A stretch of 64,000 nucleotides of DNA from an uncultured Blautia sp. (GTDB lineage Bacteria; Bacillota; Clostridia; Lachnospirales; Lachnospiraceae): the NCBI GenBank assembly GCA_900547685.1, contig URHS01000004.1:1-64000 (forward strand), given 5' to 3'. A model generated the notes under the pieces. The model was given only the letters and a program-made list of their open reading frames with translations, did not search any database and had not been told where the DNA came from. Shown here one piece after another: positions 42,694 to 53,246 of the stretch; position 1 is the first letter of the stretch; every line of letters starts with the position of its first letter. The position numbers and the translations under genes were made by a program.

Positions 42694-44178
42694 TTATTTT
42701 TTTATAATCTTGATTATATCTTTTAAATATTTTCTACATAAAACGATATATAGAATTAATGCAACGCCACCAACAATAATAGAAATTATTATTGCCATAA
42801 AAATCAATGAAATCCAATTGTCAGGTGAAAAAGCAATTTTATTAACAATAAATATTGAAAGGCAACTCACAAACAAGTTAATAACAATAATTTTTAAGCT
42901 CTTAAAAACAGATCTTTTGATTAATTTTTTTGACAGATATCGACAATCCAAAATACCTCGTACTATCATAGCGCATAATGTACCAACTGCAATACCTGAT
43001 AATCCATATGAATTTACTAACAAAACCGATAAAACTATATTAATAATTGCTTCTAACCATGCATGTAATTGTGTTTCCTTATACAAATTAGCACTTAATA
43101 ATACAGTACTATATATTAGTCGAATACAATATACTACTTCTGCTATAATAATTATTATTGAAAATGTTGGTTGGATATAATTAGCATCATTTATTCCCAA
43201 TGTATATATTTTTACAAACGGTATTATTAATATTATCGTTATTGTATAAAGTATTGTTGTAATTGAAGATTGTATGAATTCAAACCTATCAAAATTATAA
43301 CTCGTTTTATTTTGATCACCTTCAGCTAATAAATCACCAAAAGCTGCTGAACAACTTTCCGAAATTGGTAGAACTAAACTTTGAACTGCTGTTAGTACTG
43401 ATTTATATACCATATAAACTGAAACATATTCTAAATCCATGAATAATGTAATAACTGCAATATCTGTATTCGTATGTATAAAAAAGGCTAAATGATGTCC
43501 TAGTCCATTCCAACGTTGTTTTAACGCATTCTTATCTGGTTTTGTTTTACGTAAGTCATAGTTCTTATTAACATACCATATTATACTTAATGGAATAATT
43601 AGATTAATCACACTTGAGCATCCTTTTACCACCTGGATACTCATATTTAATTTAATCAATATAACTACAATTATTAAATTTAATATCGTTGATAATATAG
43701 TAGCATTTGATATAACCCACATTTTTTGACTTGCTTTAACTAATGACATATAAGGTAATGAAACAAAATACTGAAACAATATTCCCATTGCCAAAATTAA
43801 GATCATCGAAACAATATAAGCATTGCTAAAAGAACTATGAATTAATCTTGGATATATTATGCATAAAACCAAGATATAAAGAATGGATATATAACCTATT
43901 TTTTTATAGAACTGTTTTGCTGCTTCTATAATACCACTTACCTTAACCATATCTTTTTCATATAACGGCTTATATAACGATGCTGAAATAACACCACCTA
44001 TTCCCGCTTCCATCAGCATGATATATGACAGAAATTGCGTTAAAGATCCAATTAAACCATTTACTTCAGATCCAAATTTTCCCATCAGCAACCTTGGTAA
44101 TATTAGTCCTGATATTGCTAATACTATCTGCTTTCCAAATGAAAAAAACACATTTAAAATTACATTTTTTGTTCTCAA
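42694..44178 (-). CDS. Wzx-like oligosaccharide flippase
   Basis: A ~494-residue membrane protein with about twelve to fourteen membrane segments, of the polysaccharide transport (MOP) family: RTKNVILNVFFSFGKQIVLAISGLILPRLLM and a conserved FGSEVNGLIGSLTQF. It flips lipid-linked repeat units to the outer face. The longest frame starts at 44205, but GGAGGA directly precedes TTG 44178 at proper distance and gives the usual (M)RTKNV N-terminus, so I take the TTG. The gene is AT-rich. Confidence 0.92.
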   Translation of the reverse strand: MRTKNVILNVFFSFGKQIVLAISGLILPRLLMGKFGSEVNGLIGSLTQFLSYIMLMEAGIGGVISASLYKPLYEKDMVKVSGIIEAAKQFYKKIGYISILYILVLCIIYPRLIHSSFSNAYIVSMILILAMGILFQYFVSLPYMSLVKASQKMWVISNATILSTILNLIIVVILIKLNMSIQVVKGCSSVINLIIPLSIIWYVNKNYDLRKTKPDKNALKQRWNGLGHHLAFFIHTNTDIAVITLFMDLEYVSVYMVYKSVLTAVQSLVLPISESCSAAFGDLLAEGDQNKTSYNFDRFEFIQSSITTILYTITIILIIPFVKIYTLGINDANYIQPTFSIIIIIAEVVYCIRLIYSTVLLSANLYKETQLHAWLEAIINIVLSVLLVNSYGLSGIAVGTLCAMIVRGILDCRYLSKKLIKRSVFKSLKIIVINLFVSCLSIFIVNKIAFSPDNWISLIFMAIIISIIVGGVALILYIVLCRKYLKDIIKIIKK

Positions 44179-44264
44179 GAATCCTCCTCCTGCAAGTTCC
44201 ATCAAACTCTTTTTTTACATATAACAAACTTGCATTAATATATTAGATAAAATAATCATATACA

Positions 44265-45290
44265 TTATTTTATTAATTTTTTTACTAAAGTTCGCATTTT
44301 AAACAAATACAGTAAACAGCCATAATATTTTTTGTCAAATAACCATAAATATATATCATATTTAATATACTTTGCAAGAAACTTATTATAAAAAACGTGT
44401 GCACTTATTCTTTCAAATATTTTTATTTTATCATGATTATTTTCTAAATTTTCACCTATTTGTTTAATCCAACCTTCTAACGTACCTAAACACTTAAATG
44501 CATAATCTTAATAATCTTCTTCTTTCCAAATTTTACGTTTATGCACATATTCTAACGTAAATTGTTTTGTATTCAAATCATCAATATACCTATCTACATT
44601 TATTTCTTTCGTCATGCTCTCAAAATTGTCAAGATACAGATATAGTGAATTCGGAATAACTTTTATATAACTACTTTTATCGTATAATGGCAAACTTTGT
44701 ATTAAATCTTCACCAATTTGAACCCCATACCATTTGCTAAAATCATCATTTAATAATAATTCTGATTTAACTGCTTTTCGCCATAAAGAATTATATGTTT
44801 TATCTATTATTGCTGTTCTAAAAATTTCATGTTTATCCCTTAAATCAATTTCAACTTTGTCTTCTTCCGTAGAACTGTATACAATATTTCCATTGTTAAC
44901 AATATCATATCCATATATTAACAAATCACATTGTGAATTTTTTAGATAATAGTAAATTGTGCTTAAAGCATTTTCTTTTAATTTATCATCTGAATCTAAA
45001 AATATCACATAACTTTCATTGTTAATATCTTCCTCTAATACTGCTGAAATTGCAGTTCTTCTCGCTGCCAAAAGTCCTAAATTTTTTTGATGAATCACTC
45101 GTATTTTATTATTCTTCTTTGCATACGAATCACAAATAGATCCTACATTATCTGGAGATCCATCATCTACAATAATGGCTCTCCAGTTGTTATAATCTTG
45201 TACCAAAATAGAAGATATGCAATCATCAATAAATTTCTCAGTTTTATAAGCTGGTATTAATATATATATTAATATATCTTCACTCTTCAC
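44265..45290 (-). pseudogene. GT2 family glycosyltransferase with an in-frame stop
   Basis: The N-terminal 260 residues form a GT-A glycosyltransferase family 2 domain: YILIPAYKTEKFIDDCISSI, AIIVDDGSPDN, GLLAARRTAI, and VIFLDSDDKL (DXD). The frame meets TAA at 44508-44510 after EEDY but continues in the same frame for 80 further codons (DYAFKCLGTLEGWIKQIGEN...) to a TAA at 44265. The restored ~340 residues match a normal GT2 enzyme. The catalytic domain is intact, so a truncated protein might still work. Start is GTG with AGGAG nine bases upstream. Confidence 0.8.
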
Positions 45291-45452
45291 TTTATAAATC
45301 TCCTATAATTTGCTTACTATTAAATATTGATTTTCAAAATCTATCAAAATAAATTTACCTTTTCAGATTGACCTATGTTCATAGCAATTTTTGTTGATGT
45401 TTCTTATAGAAATTCACTCACTGAATCTTTCAACTTTGAACAAATAATTTCT

Positions 45453-46736
45453 TTATATAAACAATGCAAACATAAATCTAAAATCTAAAAATGTTGTTAG
45501 TGTAGCTAAATAATACAACCAGACACATTTACATGTAAAAACAAAAAGAAACTCTTTTGAATTATTTCTTTTATATTCCTTAATAGAAACCCATAATCTT
45601 CTTAAAACTGAAAGGAACATAATAGAACTTCCTATAACTCCTATGTTTAATAGTAAATCAATATAATCGTTATGCGCCGCAGCTACGATATTCCCCAATT
45701 TAATCACATATGTATTTGCTAAATTCCCACCGAGCAATTGTTTTAGAATACCTTGATTTAAAAAATACTCCAAATGCAATGAAGATAATTTTGTTCTATC
45801 AGTTGTTACAGTGGCATAATCATGTACTAGCAAGGCATTAACCTTATCCTCAATTCTGTATGAAAGATCCCCTATAACAGGTATTTCTCTATGATCCAAT
45901 CCATATTTATATAAACTAATACATACAATAAACACTAAAAAACAGGTTATAGCTGTTTTAATATTTATTTTTTTTGTTAATATTAAATACATACTCCAAA
46001 TAAATATGTTTGCTATAATAGCTGTCATACTAAGAGTTGTTATAATCATACCTGTTAACACTATTAGTATCAAGGTTCTAAGTTTTTTCCCAAACAATTC
46101 CAAAGTTAAAATTGCAACAATTGCTATCGAAAAAAAGAATCCCATATAATTTGCATCTTCAAATGTTGCTTGAAATCTACTTATTTGTACAAACTGTCCA
46201 GAGAAACTCCAATCAGTAGTATTAGTATTATTTGTTATAATACCTGTTACAAACGATAATAAAGCAACTATTACATAAGTACGAAAAAAAGATTTCAAAT
46301 TTTCGGCATTGTTCAAATAGAAATTAATTAACAGTATAATTGCTATAACGTCTAACATTGAAAAAAAAGCTATCTTAAAACTATACTTCGACATTGTTAA
46401 AACATTATATATTATAAAAATAGATACTGGTGCTAAAAATCTTTTCGACAAAAATAATTTATCTTTAAATTTAATTATAGTCGTTAGTATAAAAAACATT
46501 GTATATATTCGATATACAGATACACCAAAAATTATTCCTAACTGAGCATAATAAAATATCATAACAGGGTATGCTTGAAATAACCTTTTTCTTGTACTCA
46601 TATATCCAAGAATAATTATAACAATAATTGATAATACTTTTTGAGGTAATAAGCCTGTTAGTCCGCAACAACCTAGAATACCAATCATACATAATTCATC
46701 TATATTTGTTTTTTTATTTTTAATTTTCAAGCACAT
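45453..46736 (-). CDS. Wzy-like polysaccharide polymerase (O-antigen ligase family)
   Basis: A ~427-residue membrane protein with about ten to twelve membrane segments and a large loop between residues ~290 and 350 (DHREIPVIGDLSYRIED), the topology of Wzy/WaaL-type polymerases, which link repeat units outside the membrane. The loop motif HNDYIDLLLNIGVIG near ~360-375 is typical of the O-antigen ligase family. The start overlaps the upstream glycosyltransferase stop. The 162 bases after it hold no gene. Confidence 0.88.
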   Translation of the reverse strand: MCLKIKNKKTNIDELCMIGILGCCGLTGLLPQKVLSIIVIIILGYMSTRKRLFQAYPVMIFYYAQLGIIFGVSVYRIYTMFFILTTIIKFKDKLFLSKRFLAPVSIFIIYNVLTMSKYSFKIAFFSMLDVIAIILLINFYLNNAENLKSFFRTYVIVALLSFVTGIITNNTNTTDWSFSGQFVQISRFQATFEDANYMGFFFSIAIVAILTLELFGKKLRTLILIVLTGMIITTLSMTAIIANIFIWSMYLILTKKINIKTAITCFLVFIVCISLYKYGLDHREIPVIGDLSYRIEDKVNALLVHDYATVTTDRTKLSSLHLEYFLNQGILKQLLGGNLANTYVIKLGNIVAAAHNDYIDLLLNIGVIGSSIMFLSVLRRLWVSIKEYKRNNSKEFLFVFTCKCVWLYYLATLTTFLDFRFMFALFI

Positions 46737-47953
46737 CACCTATTTTCCTCTGATATATCTTCAAAAAGCTTTTGTTCAATATATTTAATATACTTCACAT
46801 TTCCATATTCATTTTTTTTCAAGCACTCTCTCATTTTCTGAACATATTCATTATTATCCATACATTTTTTCAATTCAAAATAAATAGATTCATCGTTATT
46901 TTTAACAATAATTCCATCCTCTTTATCCTTTATTTGTTCTCTTGCAGAAAGATAATCTGTCACAATACATGGAGTTCCTAAAATCATAGACTCTACTACA
47001 GACATTGGTTTGCCCTCCCACCTAGAAGGCATACACATAACATCGGCTGTAACCAAAAATGGATACGGATTGATTCGTTTTCCAGTCAATTTCACATAAT
47101 TATTTAAATCATTACTGTTAATCATTTCTACTAGTCGATGTTCATCTGCACCGTCTCCAACAATATACCATCTAAAGTCATATCCTTCATCAACTAGTTG
47201 TTTCGCTACTTTAACAATTCTATCTAAACCTTTTGTTTCAATAGATAATCGACATATAGAAACAATTTTAAAACAACACGTATTTTTAAATTCATTTAAA
47301 ACTTCATCACTTTCATCCCCATTCTGGCTCTGAGCTCGAATAAAACCACTATCAACAATATTTTCAATTGTTAAACTCTTTGATTTCATATCTTTCATAA
47401 TATTGCAAAAATCTTCACGACAATTTTCTGAAACACAAATCACTTTATCAACCATATCCATCCAATTTTTTTCTAAATTAGGAATAGGTGCAATTTTATT
47501 GAACGTAGAATGTAGCCAACCATATTTTTTATTTGCACTTATTCTATATGCCACATATCTATCCGACCACCCTTCCATAAAACCAATTGCAATATCGTAT
47601 TGTTTATCAAGCTTTCTTGATAAATATATTGCTTGAAAATCTGCCATTACTTGTTCCGAATATCCTAATACCCCCAACTTCGCATTCTCTCTTTTTGCAC
47701 GCAACAAATATCCCGAAACTATCCCTAAAACTCCTTTTAGAAGTTTTCCAATAATTCCTTCATACTTAAATGCTTGCTTTAAAATATTTATGTCTTTGGG
47801 AATCATGTCAAATAACGGTCCTTCATTTTTGTATAATAACAAATCAATATCATACTTACTTTTATCAATATTATTCAAAAACGAAATCAAACTGGTCGTA
47901 CTTCCTCCAACTATCATATTATAATTCACAATTAGAATTTTTTTCTTATTCAT
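46736..47953 (-). CDS. GT4 family glycosyltransferase
   Basis: A 405-residue GT-B enzyme: N-terminal KILIVNYNMIVGGSTTSLISFLN, central KIVSICRLSIETKGLDRIVKVA, and the nucleotide-sugar site MPSRWEGKPMSVVESMILGTPCIVTD with the EX7E glutamates. It adds one sugar of the repeat unit on the cytoplasmic face; donor and acceptor unknown. It overlaps its upstream neighbour by eight bases. Confidence 0.92.
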   Translation of the reverse strand: MNKKKILIVNYNMIVGGSTTSLISFLNNIDKSKYDIDLLLYKNEGPLFDMIPKDINILKQAFKYEGIIGKLLKGVLGIVSGYLLRAKRENAKLGVLGYSEQVMADFQAIYLSRKLDKQYDIAIGFMEGWSDRYVAYRISANKKYGWLHSTFNKIAPIPNLEKNWMDMVDKVICVSENCREDFCNIMKDMKSKSLTIENIVDSGFIRAQSQNGDESDEVLNEFKNTCCFKIVSICRLSIETKGLDRIVKVAKQLVDEGYDFRWYIVGDGADEHRLVEMINSNDLNNYVKLTGKRINPYPFLVTADVMCMPSRWEGKPMSVVESMILGTPCIVTDYLSAREQIKDKEDGIIVKNNDESIYFELKKCMDNNEYVQKMRECLKKNEYGNVKYIKYIEQKLFEDISEENR

Positions 47954-49166
47954 CTATACACGTCCTTAACATTTTTATAATTTTTCCACATTGTATAGCA
48001 GATGTTTTTTTATTAACTATAAATTCTTGAGCTTTCATTCCCATTTTTCTTCTTTCTTCTGAAGATAATTCTGTGGTCATTTTTAAAGTATTGTATAAGC
48101 CGTTTTCTTCCTTATTAACACAATAAAAATAATCTACATACTCATCTGGCATCCCAGATAATTTATACCCAATCATCGGAGTACCTGACCCCATGTATTC
48201 AATTACCTTTGACGGGAAACTATATTTTGTAAAACTTTGTGTATCATTTCTTGGATTAACTAAAAGCTCTACTTTTTTCTGTTCACTAATAACCTTTTCA
48301 TTTGGAGCAAGTCCACGTAAATGTATTCTAGAATCCTGTTCAGCTAATTTTTTCACCTCATCTACACTGGTTCCATTACCAAATAATTCTAACGACCAAT
48401 CCTCATCATCTATCTTCATAAATGCTTTTACGAGATCTACAACACCATATCTCTCCTCAATCATTCCTGCATAAAGTATTGATTTCTTTTTGTCAGTTTG
48501 ATTTCCTTCAAAATTATCCATTTTTAATTTCGAAGATATTCCTTCTACAACAGTATATTTCACATCCCAATCAAACCATTCTTTCATATATTCCGTTAAA
48601 AACACATAACAATCTGTTGTTCTTAATCTTTTCTTAAAATGTCTAATTTGACATTTCTTTGCTAATTTATAAAACTTATTATCCATTAATGATGCATTCA
48701 TATACTGCGGTAAATCTGGAACTACAAGACAACATACAATTTGAGGATAATTTTTTTTAATATAATCAAGTATCTCTACAAACGGTGATGTCATAGCATA
48801 TGCAATAATCGCTTTTTTATCTCCATTATCATTACTCGCCCATTTTTTCACTTCTTTTTTAATGCTATAATATCTACTAATCGTTTTAAAAAAAGTCAAA
48901 TTTGTAAAACCAACATTTAAATCTTTTGCACCTTCTGAATGTGCGAATTCAAAAGTAGGTATTCTTAATGTATTATATCGCTTAGGATAAGATCCTACAT
49001 ATAGTGAATTGAGTATTTTACAATTTACACCTTCTATTTTATCTAAGCCATCAACTATACCCCATTGAAATTTATTAGCAGCATTCTGCACACCACCTAA
49101 TGAATTTTTTAATATTGTCTTTTCATATTCTTTTGGAAATAATCCCATTAAACATAATATATCCAT
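47946..49166 (-). CDS. GT4-like glycosyltransferase
   Basis: A 406-residue GT-B enzyme: SILYAGMIEERYGVVDLVKAF, LFGNGTSVDEVKKLAEQDSRI, LVNPRNDTQSFTKYSFPSKVIEYMGSGTPMIGYKLSG. Donor unknown. The frame opens at TTG 49181, but ATG 49166 has AAAGG seven bases upstream and is preferred. Confidence 0.88.
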   Translation of the reverse strand: MDILCLMGLFPKEYEKTILKNSLGGVQNAANKFQWGIVDGLDKIEGVNCKILNSLYVGSYPKRYNTLRIPTFEFAHSEGAKDLNVGFTNLTFFKTISRYYSIKKEVKKWASNDNGDKKAIIAYAMTSPFVEILDYIKKNYPQIVCCLVVPDLPQYMNASLMDNKFYKLAKKCQIRHFKKRLRTTDCYVFLTEYMKEWFDWDVKYTVVEGISSKLKMDNFEGNQTDKKKSILYAGMIEERYGVVDLVKAFMKIDDEDWSLELFGNGTSVDEVKKLAEQDSRIHLRGLAPNEKVISEQKKVELLVNPRNDTQSFTKYSFPSKVIEYMGSGTPMIGYKLSGMPDEYVDYFYCVNKEENGLYNTLKMTTELSSEERRKMGMKAQEFIVNKKTSAIQCGKIIKMLRTCIDE

Positions 49167-49218
49167 ATTAATACCTTTCAAAAATTTTTATACCATATAA
49201 AACTCTATTTTTATTCTT

Positions 49219-50451
49219 TTATCTTATGATACTATTGAATACTGCATAATATTTTTTCATTGCAATTTCATAATCATATTGATTATTATACAACCACAAT
49301 GCTTTTTCACCCATTCTGATAGTTTCTTCTCTATTTTCAACCATGTTCAGAATAGCGTTCTTCAATCCCTCTTGATTTCCTACTTCCACAGCAAACCCTA
49401 TCTTCTCCTCATTAATTTCTTTCTCAAGATAAGAGTCCTTTTCTACTACTCCTAGTACCGCATGACCACCTTGAAGATAACTATAATATTTACTTGGCGC
49501 ACATGTTCCTTTTAACCCTTTTTCAAGACTTACTACACAACAAGAACTAATAGCAACTGCTTGCTCAAAATCTTTTCCGTGTAAGAAATCTAATTGTTGT
49601 ACATTCTTCAATCCTTTATTCAGAATCTCATTCTGCACCTTTTCTTTTTTATTCCCATGACCTACAATCAAAAATCTCACTCGATTATCATCTTTTAATA
49701 ATTCTGCCGCATGGATTAACGTATCCATATCTTGACATGTTCCCATGTTCCCAAAATAGGATACAACAAACTGTCCATTTTCATAACCAAATCTTTCATA
49801 AGCCTTTCGGTCAGGAGTTTGCTTCTTTTCATGAGCCCAGTTTGCAATCGTTGTAATTCTGTCAGGTGTAAGACTTTTTCTGTTTTCTAGCAAAAATGTT
49901 TTCATTTCATCTGTCAACGCAATTACCTGAGAAACGTTTTTATACAAACTTTTATTAATAACTTTCATTACTCTATCAATGATATCTCCATCTTTCAAAG
50001 TTCTTGACGCATATGCTACTTCTGGATAAATATCATACGCCACAAAAAGAAATTTTGTTCCAAATAACTTTTTAGCTAATATAGGTACTATTGGCAGCAC
50101 TGGCGGATTTGAGTAGACAATAATGGATTTATAATTCTTTAACTTATAAATTCTTCTTAACACTGCCCATGTGAAAGAAAAATAATTAATCAAACGATTT
50201 ATTTTTTTTCTTCTATCTAATTCCATATATCGAATACGTTCAATTCCTATTCCTGATACTTTTTCTTTTAGAGGAACCTCTCCCGATGCATTATACTCCT
50301 TTGGGTAACCGCAAAGAGCATCTACTGTAAATCCATTATTCGCTAAATACTTCGCAGTATCAAACGGCAACGTAGCCGATGAATTATATTCTGGATAAAA
50401 AAACTGGCATAAAAACAAAACATCTTTTTTCTCATTCTTACTTTTTTTCAT
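49219..50451 (-). CDS. WbuB-like GT4 glycosyltransferase
   Basis: A ~410-residue GT-B enzyme similar in pattern to WbuB, which is associated with FucNAc-containing O-antigens: LFLCQFFYPEYNSSATLPFDTAKYL, IIVYSNPPVLPIVPILAKKLFGTKFLFVAYDIYPE, VVSYFGNMGTCQDMDTLIHAAELL. The presence of CapE/F/G in the operon makes L-FucNAc a reasonable donor, but this is inference. ATG 50451 has AAGGA just upstream; earlier frames overlap the previous gene. Confidence 0.88.
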   Translation of the reverse strand: MKKSKNEKKDVLFLCQFFYPEYNSSATLPFDTAKYLANNGFTVDALCGYPKEYNASGEVPLKEKVSGIGIERIRYMELDRRKKINRLINYFSFTWAVLRRIYKLKNYKSIIVYSNPPVLPIVPILAKKLFGTKFLFVAYDIYPEVAYASRTLKDGDIIDRVMKVINKSLYKNVSQVIALTDEMKTFLLENRKSLTPDRITTIANWAHEKKQTPDRKAYERFGYENGQFVVSYFGNMGTCQDMDTLIHAAELLKDDNRVRFLIVGHGNKKEKVQNEILNKGLKNVQQLDFLHGKDFEQAVAISSCCVVSLEKGLKGTCAPSKYYSYLQGGHAVLGVVEKDSYLEKEINEEKIGFAVEVGNQEGLKNAILNMVENREETIRMGEKALWLYNNQYDYEIAMKKYYAVFNSIIR

Positions 50452-50480
50452 TCTTTCCTTCACTTCTCTTAGCTTAGTAT

Positions 50481-52430
50481 TTAATTTTTGCAAACATCAT
50501 TTGCTATAGTATGTCCATCTCCTGTAAGTCCTGCATTCACTTCCTCCGGTCTCTTAAATGTCGGAACAGCACTTCTTAATGCCTCTTTCGCTTTCAAATC
50601 GTCCCCTGTTTCACAAGCTTTCTTCAGCGCATCCAATCTTGCATCGATTTCTTCAGCGCTTAATGCCTTATCTCTCTCAATAAAAATCATACTGTTGCTT
50701 GTCTTATCCAGTTCCTCTGTTTTTACCAGCAATTCCTCATACAGTTTCTCTCCCGGTCTTAATCCTGTTTCCACGATTTCCACTCCATGCACACCGGACA
50801 GACGAATCATATTTTCCGCCAAATCCATAATCTTCACCGGTTTTCCCATATCCAACACAAACAGCTCTCCGTTATTAGCAATGGCTCCACTTTGAAGAAC
50901 CAGCTGCGAAGCTTCCGGAATGGTCATAAAGTATCGGATAATTCTCTTATCTGTAATAGTAACTGGTCCGCCGTTGGCAATCTGACGTTTAAACAACGGA
51001 ATTACAGAACCGGCGCTGCCCAGCACGTTTCCAAAACGTGTGATGCTGTATTTTACCTTACCATGAGTACTTGCGCTCTGGGCAATCATCTCACACATTC
51101 TCTTTGTAGCACCCATAACGTTTGTAGGGTTTACTGCCTTATCTGTAGAAACCATCATAAAGCGTTCTGCCCCATATTCTTCACAAAGCTCAACCACAAC
51201 CTTTGTTCCGAAAATATTGTTTTCAATGGCTTCAATACAGTTATGCTCCATAAGTGGTACATGTTTATGAGCCGCTGCATTAATGACAATCTGAGGATGA
51301 TATGTCTCAAACACTCTTTCCATTGCTTTGCGGTTAGTAATGGATGCAATCTCTACCTGAAGGTTCAGATTATTGCCGTAAGCAATTTTTAATTCCTGCT
51401 GTACATCATAAGCGCCGTTTTCATAGATATCTAATATAATCAACTGCTTTGGAGCCATTTTTGCTAACTGACGACATAATTCAGAACCAATAGAACCACC
51501 CCCACCGGTAATCAAAACAACCTTATTTTTGTAATAAGCGTTTGTGCGCTCATCAGCAACTGCCAGAGGTTTTCTAAATAAAAGCTCTTCTGCATCAAAC
51601 TCTCTTAAATGTCTCTTTCCACCTACAGCATATACCGTAGGGAAATCATAAACTTTTAATTTATAACCTGCTTCTGTATAATACTCATAAAGTTCTTTCT
51701 TCTTTTGCGCATCCATAGAAGGAATGGCAAAAACAATTTCCTGAACCTCTAATTCATCTAATTTTCGAAGTGTTGCCTCATCCTCTGACCATACAGGAAT
51801 ACCTTGAATTTCCCTTCCTACTTTTTCTTTATTAACATCAATAAAGCATCGTGGTGTATAAGATGCTTCACTATTATTTAAAAGTTCTTCTGCCAGTCCC
51901 ACACCTACACGACCAGCGCCAATAATAGCAATTTTAATTTTCTGTATATCTTTATCATTACCGACTTCCATTCCTGAAAAAATCCGGAATAAAACCAGTA
52001 GAATTTTCCCTTTTAAAGTATCGTGATTTCCGCATTTATACGCGTAACGATATACCATACGAATAGCTAAAGCTCCTAATAAGTTCAAACTTACCAAGGA
52101 CAAAAGTCTTCCGAATGTAATATGCTGAATAGGCAGAATACCCTCTAAACATAAGTATGCCAGAAATCCTGCAAAATCTGTAAACAGCAATCGGATATAG
52201 CACTGTATTCCTCCATATCTCCAAACCTGTCCGTAAATATTCCCAATAATACGTGCTGCAAAAATACAAATAATGGAGATAACAGCCTGTTCGAAGATTC
52301 CTTTTCCTGAAAGCTTATCATCCCCCGCATAAAAAGCTAATAAAAGAAATGCTGCAATTGCGTATACTCCCATATCATAGAAAATAAGCATCCAACGTAT
52401 ATTTTTAGTCATTTTTATATTTTTTGTCAT
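50481..52430 (-). CDS. PglF/CapD-like membrane UDP-sugar 4,6-dehydratase
   Basis: A 649-residue protein: about four N-terminal membrane segments, a CoA-binding-type Rossmann domain at ~165-285 (IAIIGAGRVGVGLAEELL), then an SDR dehydratase domain at ~305-600 with VLITGGGGSIGSELCRQL, NAAAHKHVPLMEHN, and STDKAVNPTNVMGATKRMCE. Such enzymes convert UDP-GlcNAc to a UDP-4-keto-6-deoxy sugar. No partner aminotransferase is found in the window, so the product may go to another enzyme elsewhere or the lipid-linked sugar may be keto-derived. It is separated from the sortase substrate by ~125 bases. Confidence 0.94.
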   Translation of the reverse strand: MTKNIKMTKNIRWMLIFYDMGVYAIAAFLLLAFYAGDDKLSGKGIFEQAVISIICIFAARIIGNIYGQVWRYGGIQCYIRLLFTDFAGFLAYLCLEGILPIQHITFGRLLSLVSLNLLGALAIRMVYRYAYKCGNHDTLKGKILLVLFRIFSGMEVGNDKDIQKIKIAIIGAGRVGVGLAEELLNNSEASYTPRCFIDVNKEKVGREIQGIPVWSEDEATLRKLDELEVQEIVFAIPSMDAQKKKELYEYYTEAGYKLKVYDFPTVYAVGGKRHLREFDAEELLFRKPLAVADERTNAYYKNKVVLITGGGGSIGSELCRQLAKMAPKQLIILDIYENGAYDVQQELKIAYGNNLNLQVEIASITNRKAMERVFETYHPQIVINAAAHKHVPLMEHNCIEAIENNIFGTKVVVELCEEYGAERFMMVSTDKAVNPTNVMGATKRMCEMIAQSASTHGKVKYSITRFGNVLGSAGSVIPLFKRQIANGGPVTITDKRIIRYFMTIPEASQLVLQSGAIANNGELFVLDMGKPVKIMDLAENMIRLSGVHGVEIVETGLRPGEKLYEELLVKTEELDKTSNSMIFIERDKALSAEEIDARLDALKKACETGDDLKAKEALRSAVPTFKRPEEVNAGLTGDGHTIANDVCKN

Positions 52431-52556
52431 GTTCTTATTTTTCTTTCCTTCCCTGATTTCAAACTATAGTAACATTACAGGAATTTCTTATCATTACCCA
52501 TTATATTACATAGGAGCTATCATAAATTTTTATTATGACAGCTCCCGGTAGATTCA

Positions 52557-53222
52557 TTATGCTCTTTTTCTGTTTCTTCCAAGAACAACAACTGCTGCTC
52601 CTAAAAGCACTACAGATGCACCTGCATAAAGAATCCAGTCAGAAGCCACACCTGTCTTTGGTGAAGTTCCTGTTGTAGAATCTGTAGCTGTTCCTGCTCC
52701 GGTATTTTTACCAATAACGGCAACTGGAGACAAGTCTTCAAACTGTGCGGTAATCTCTTTTGTGGAATAGTTTACATTATCTGGTGTAATTACTTCCCAC
52801 ACAGCTCTCTGAGTACTATAGTGAAGAACCTTCACATCCTGCAGAGCTTCTGTCAGGTTTGGTACTGTAAAAGTAACTTTGTACTTACCATCTTCGGTTT
52901 TTACACCACCGTTAATAGGTACCAAATCAAAGAATTTTGTTACAAGAACTTTTCCTGTTAACTCATCTTTAATTGCCTCTGCCTGCTCAGCAATACTTTC
53001 CAGTGTAGCTGTTCCATTATTTACAGCTAAAATTTTATCCAGAACTGCCTGTTCTTTTACTTCTGAAAAGTTCTCTGCTGTACCTTCTGTCATTTCATAT
53101 TTACCTACGGATTCTCCTGCTGGAGTTGCCTGTGTGGTCTTACTGCCCGCTGCAAATACGCTGACTACCTGAGTAACTACAAGAGCTGCTGCTAAAAGAG
53201 TTCCAAAAAGTCTTTTCTTCAT
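52557..53222 (-). CDS. LPXTG-type surface protein (probable sortase substrate)
   Basis: A ~221-residue secreted protein. Residues 1-25 are a signal peptide (ending VFAA). The middle has charged helices and a beta region (KYKVTFTVPNLTEALQDVKVL). The C-terminus is a sorting signal: SPKTG (187-191), a hydrophobic segment (~195-215) and RNRKRA. SPKTG departs from LPXTG in the first position. A class B sortase gene follows downstream by 24 bases, making this its likely substrate. ATG 53222 has AGGTG upstream. Confidence 0.85.
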   Translation of the reverse strand: MKKRLFGTLLAAALVVTQVVSVFAAGSKTTQATPAGESVGKYEMTEGTAENFSEVKEQAVLDKILAVNNGTATLESIAEQAEAIKDELTGKVLVTKFFDLVPINGGVKTEDGKYKVTFTVPNLTEALQDVKVLHYSTQRAVWEVITPDNVNYSTKEITAQFEDLSPVAVIGKNTGAGTATDSTTGTSPKTGVASDWILYAGASVVLLGAAVVVLGRNRKRA

Positions 53223-53246
53223 GGGTATCACCTTTCTTTCCTTTCT

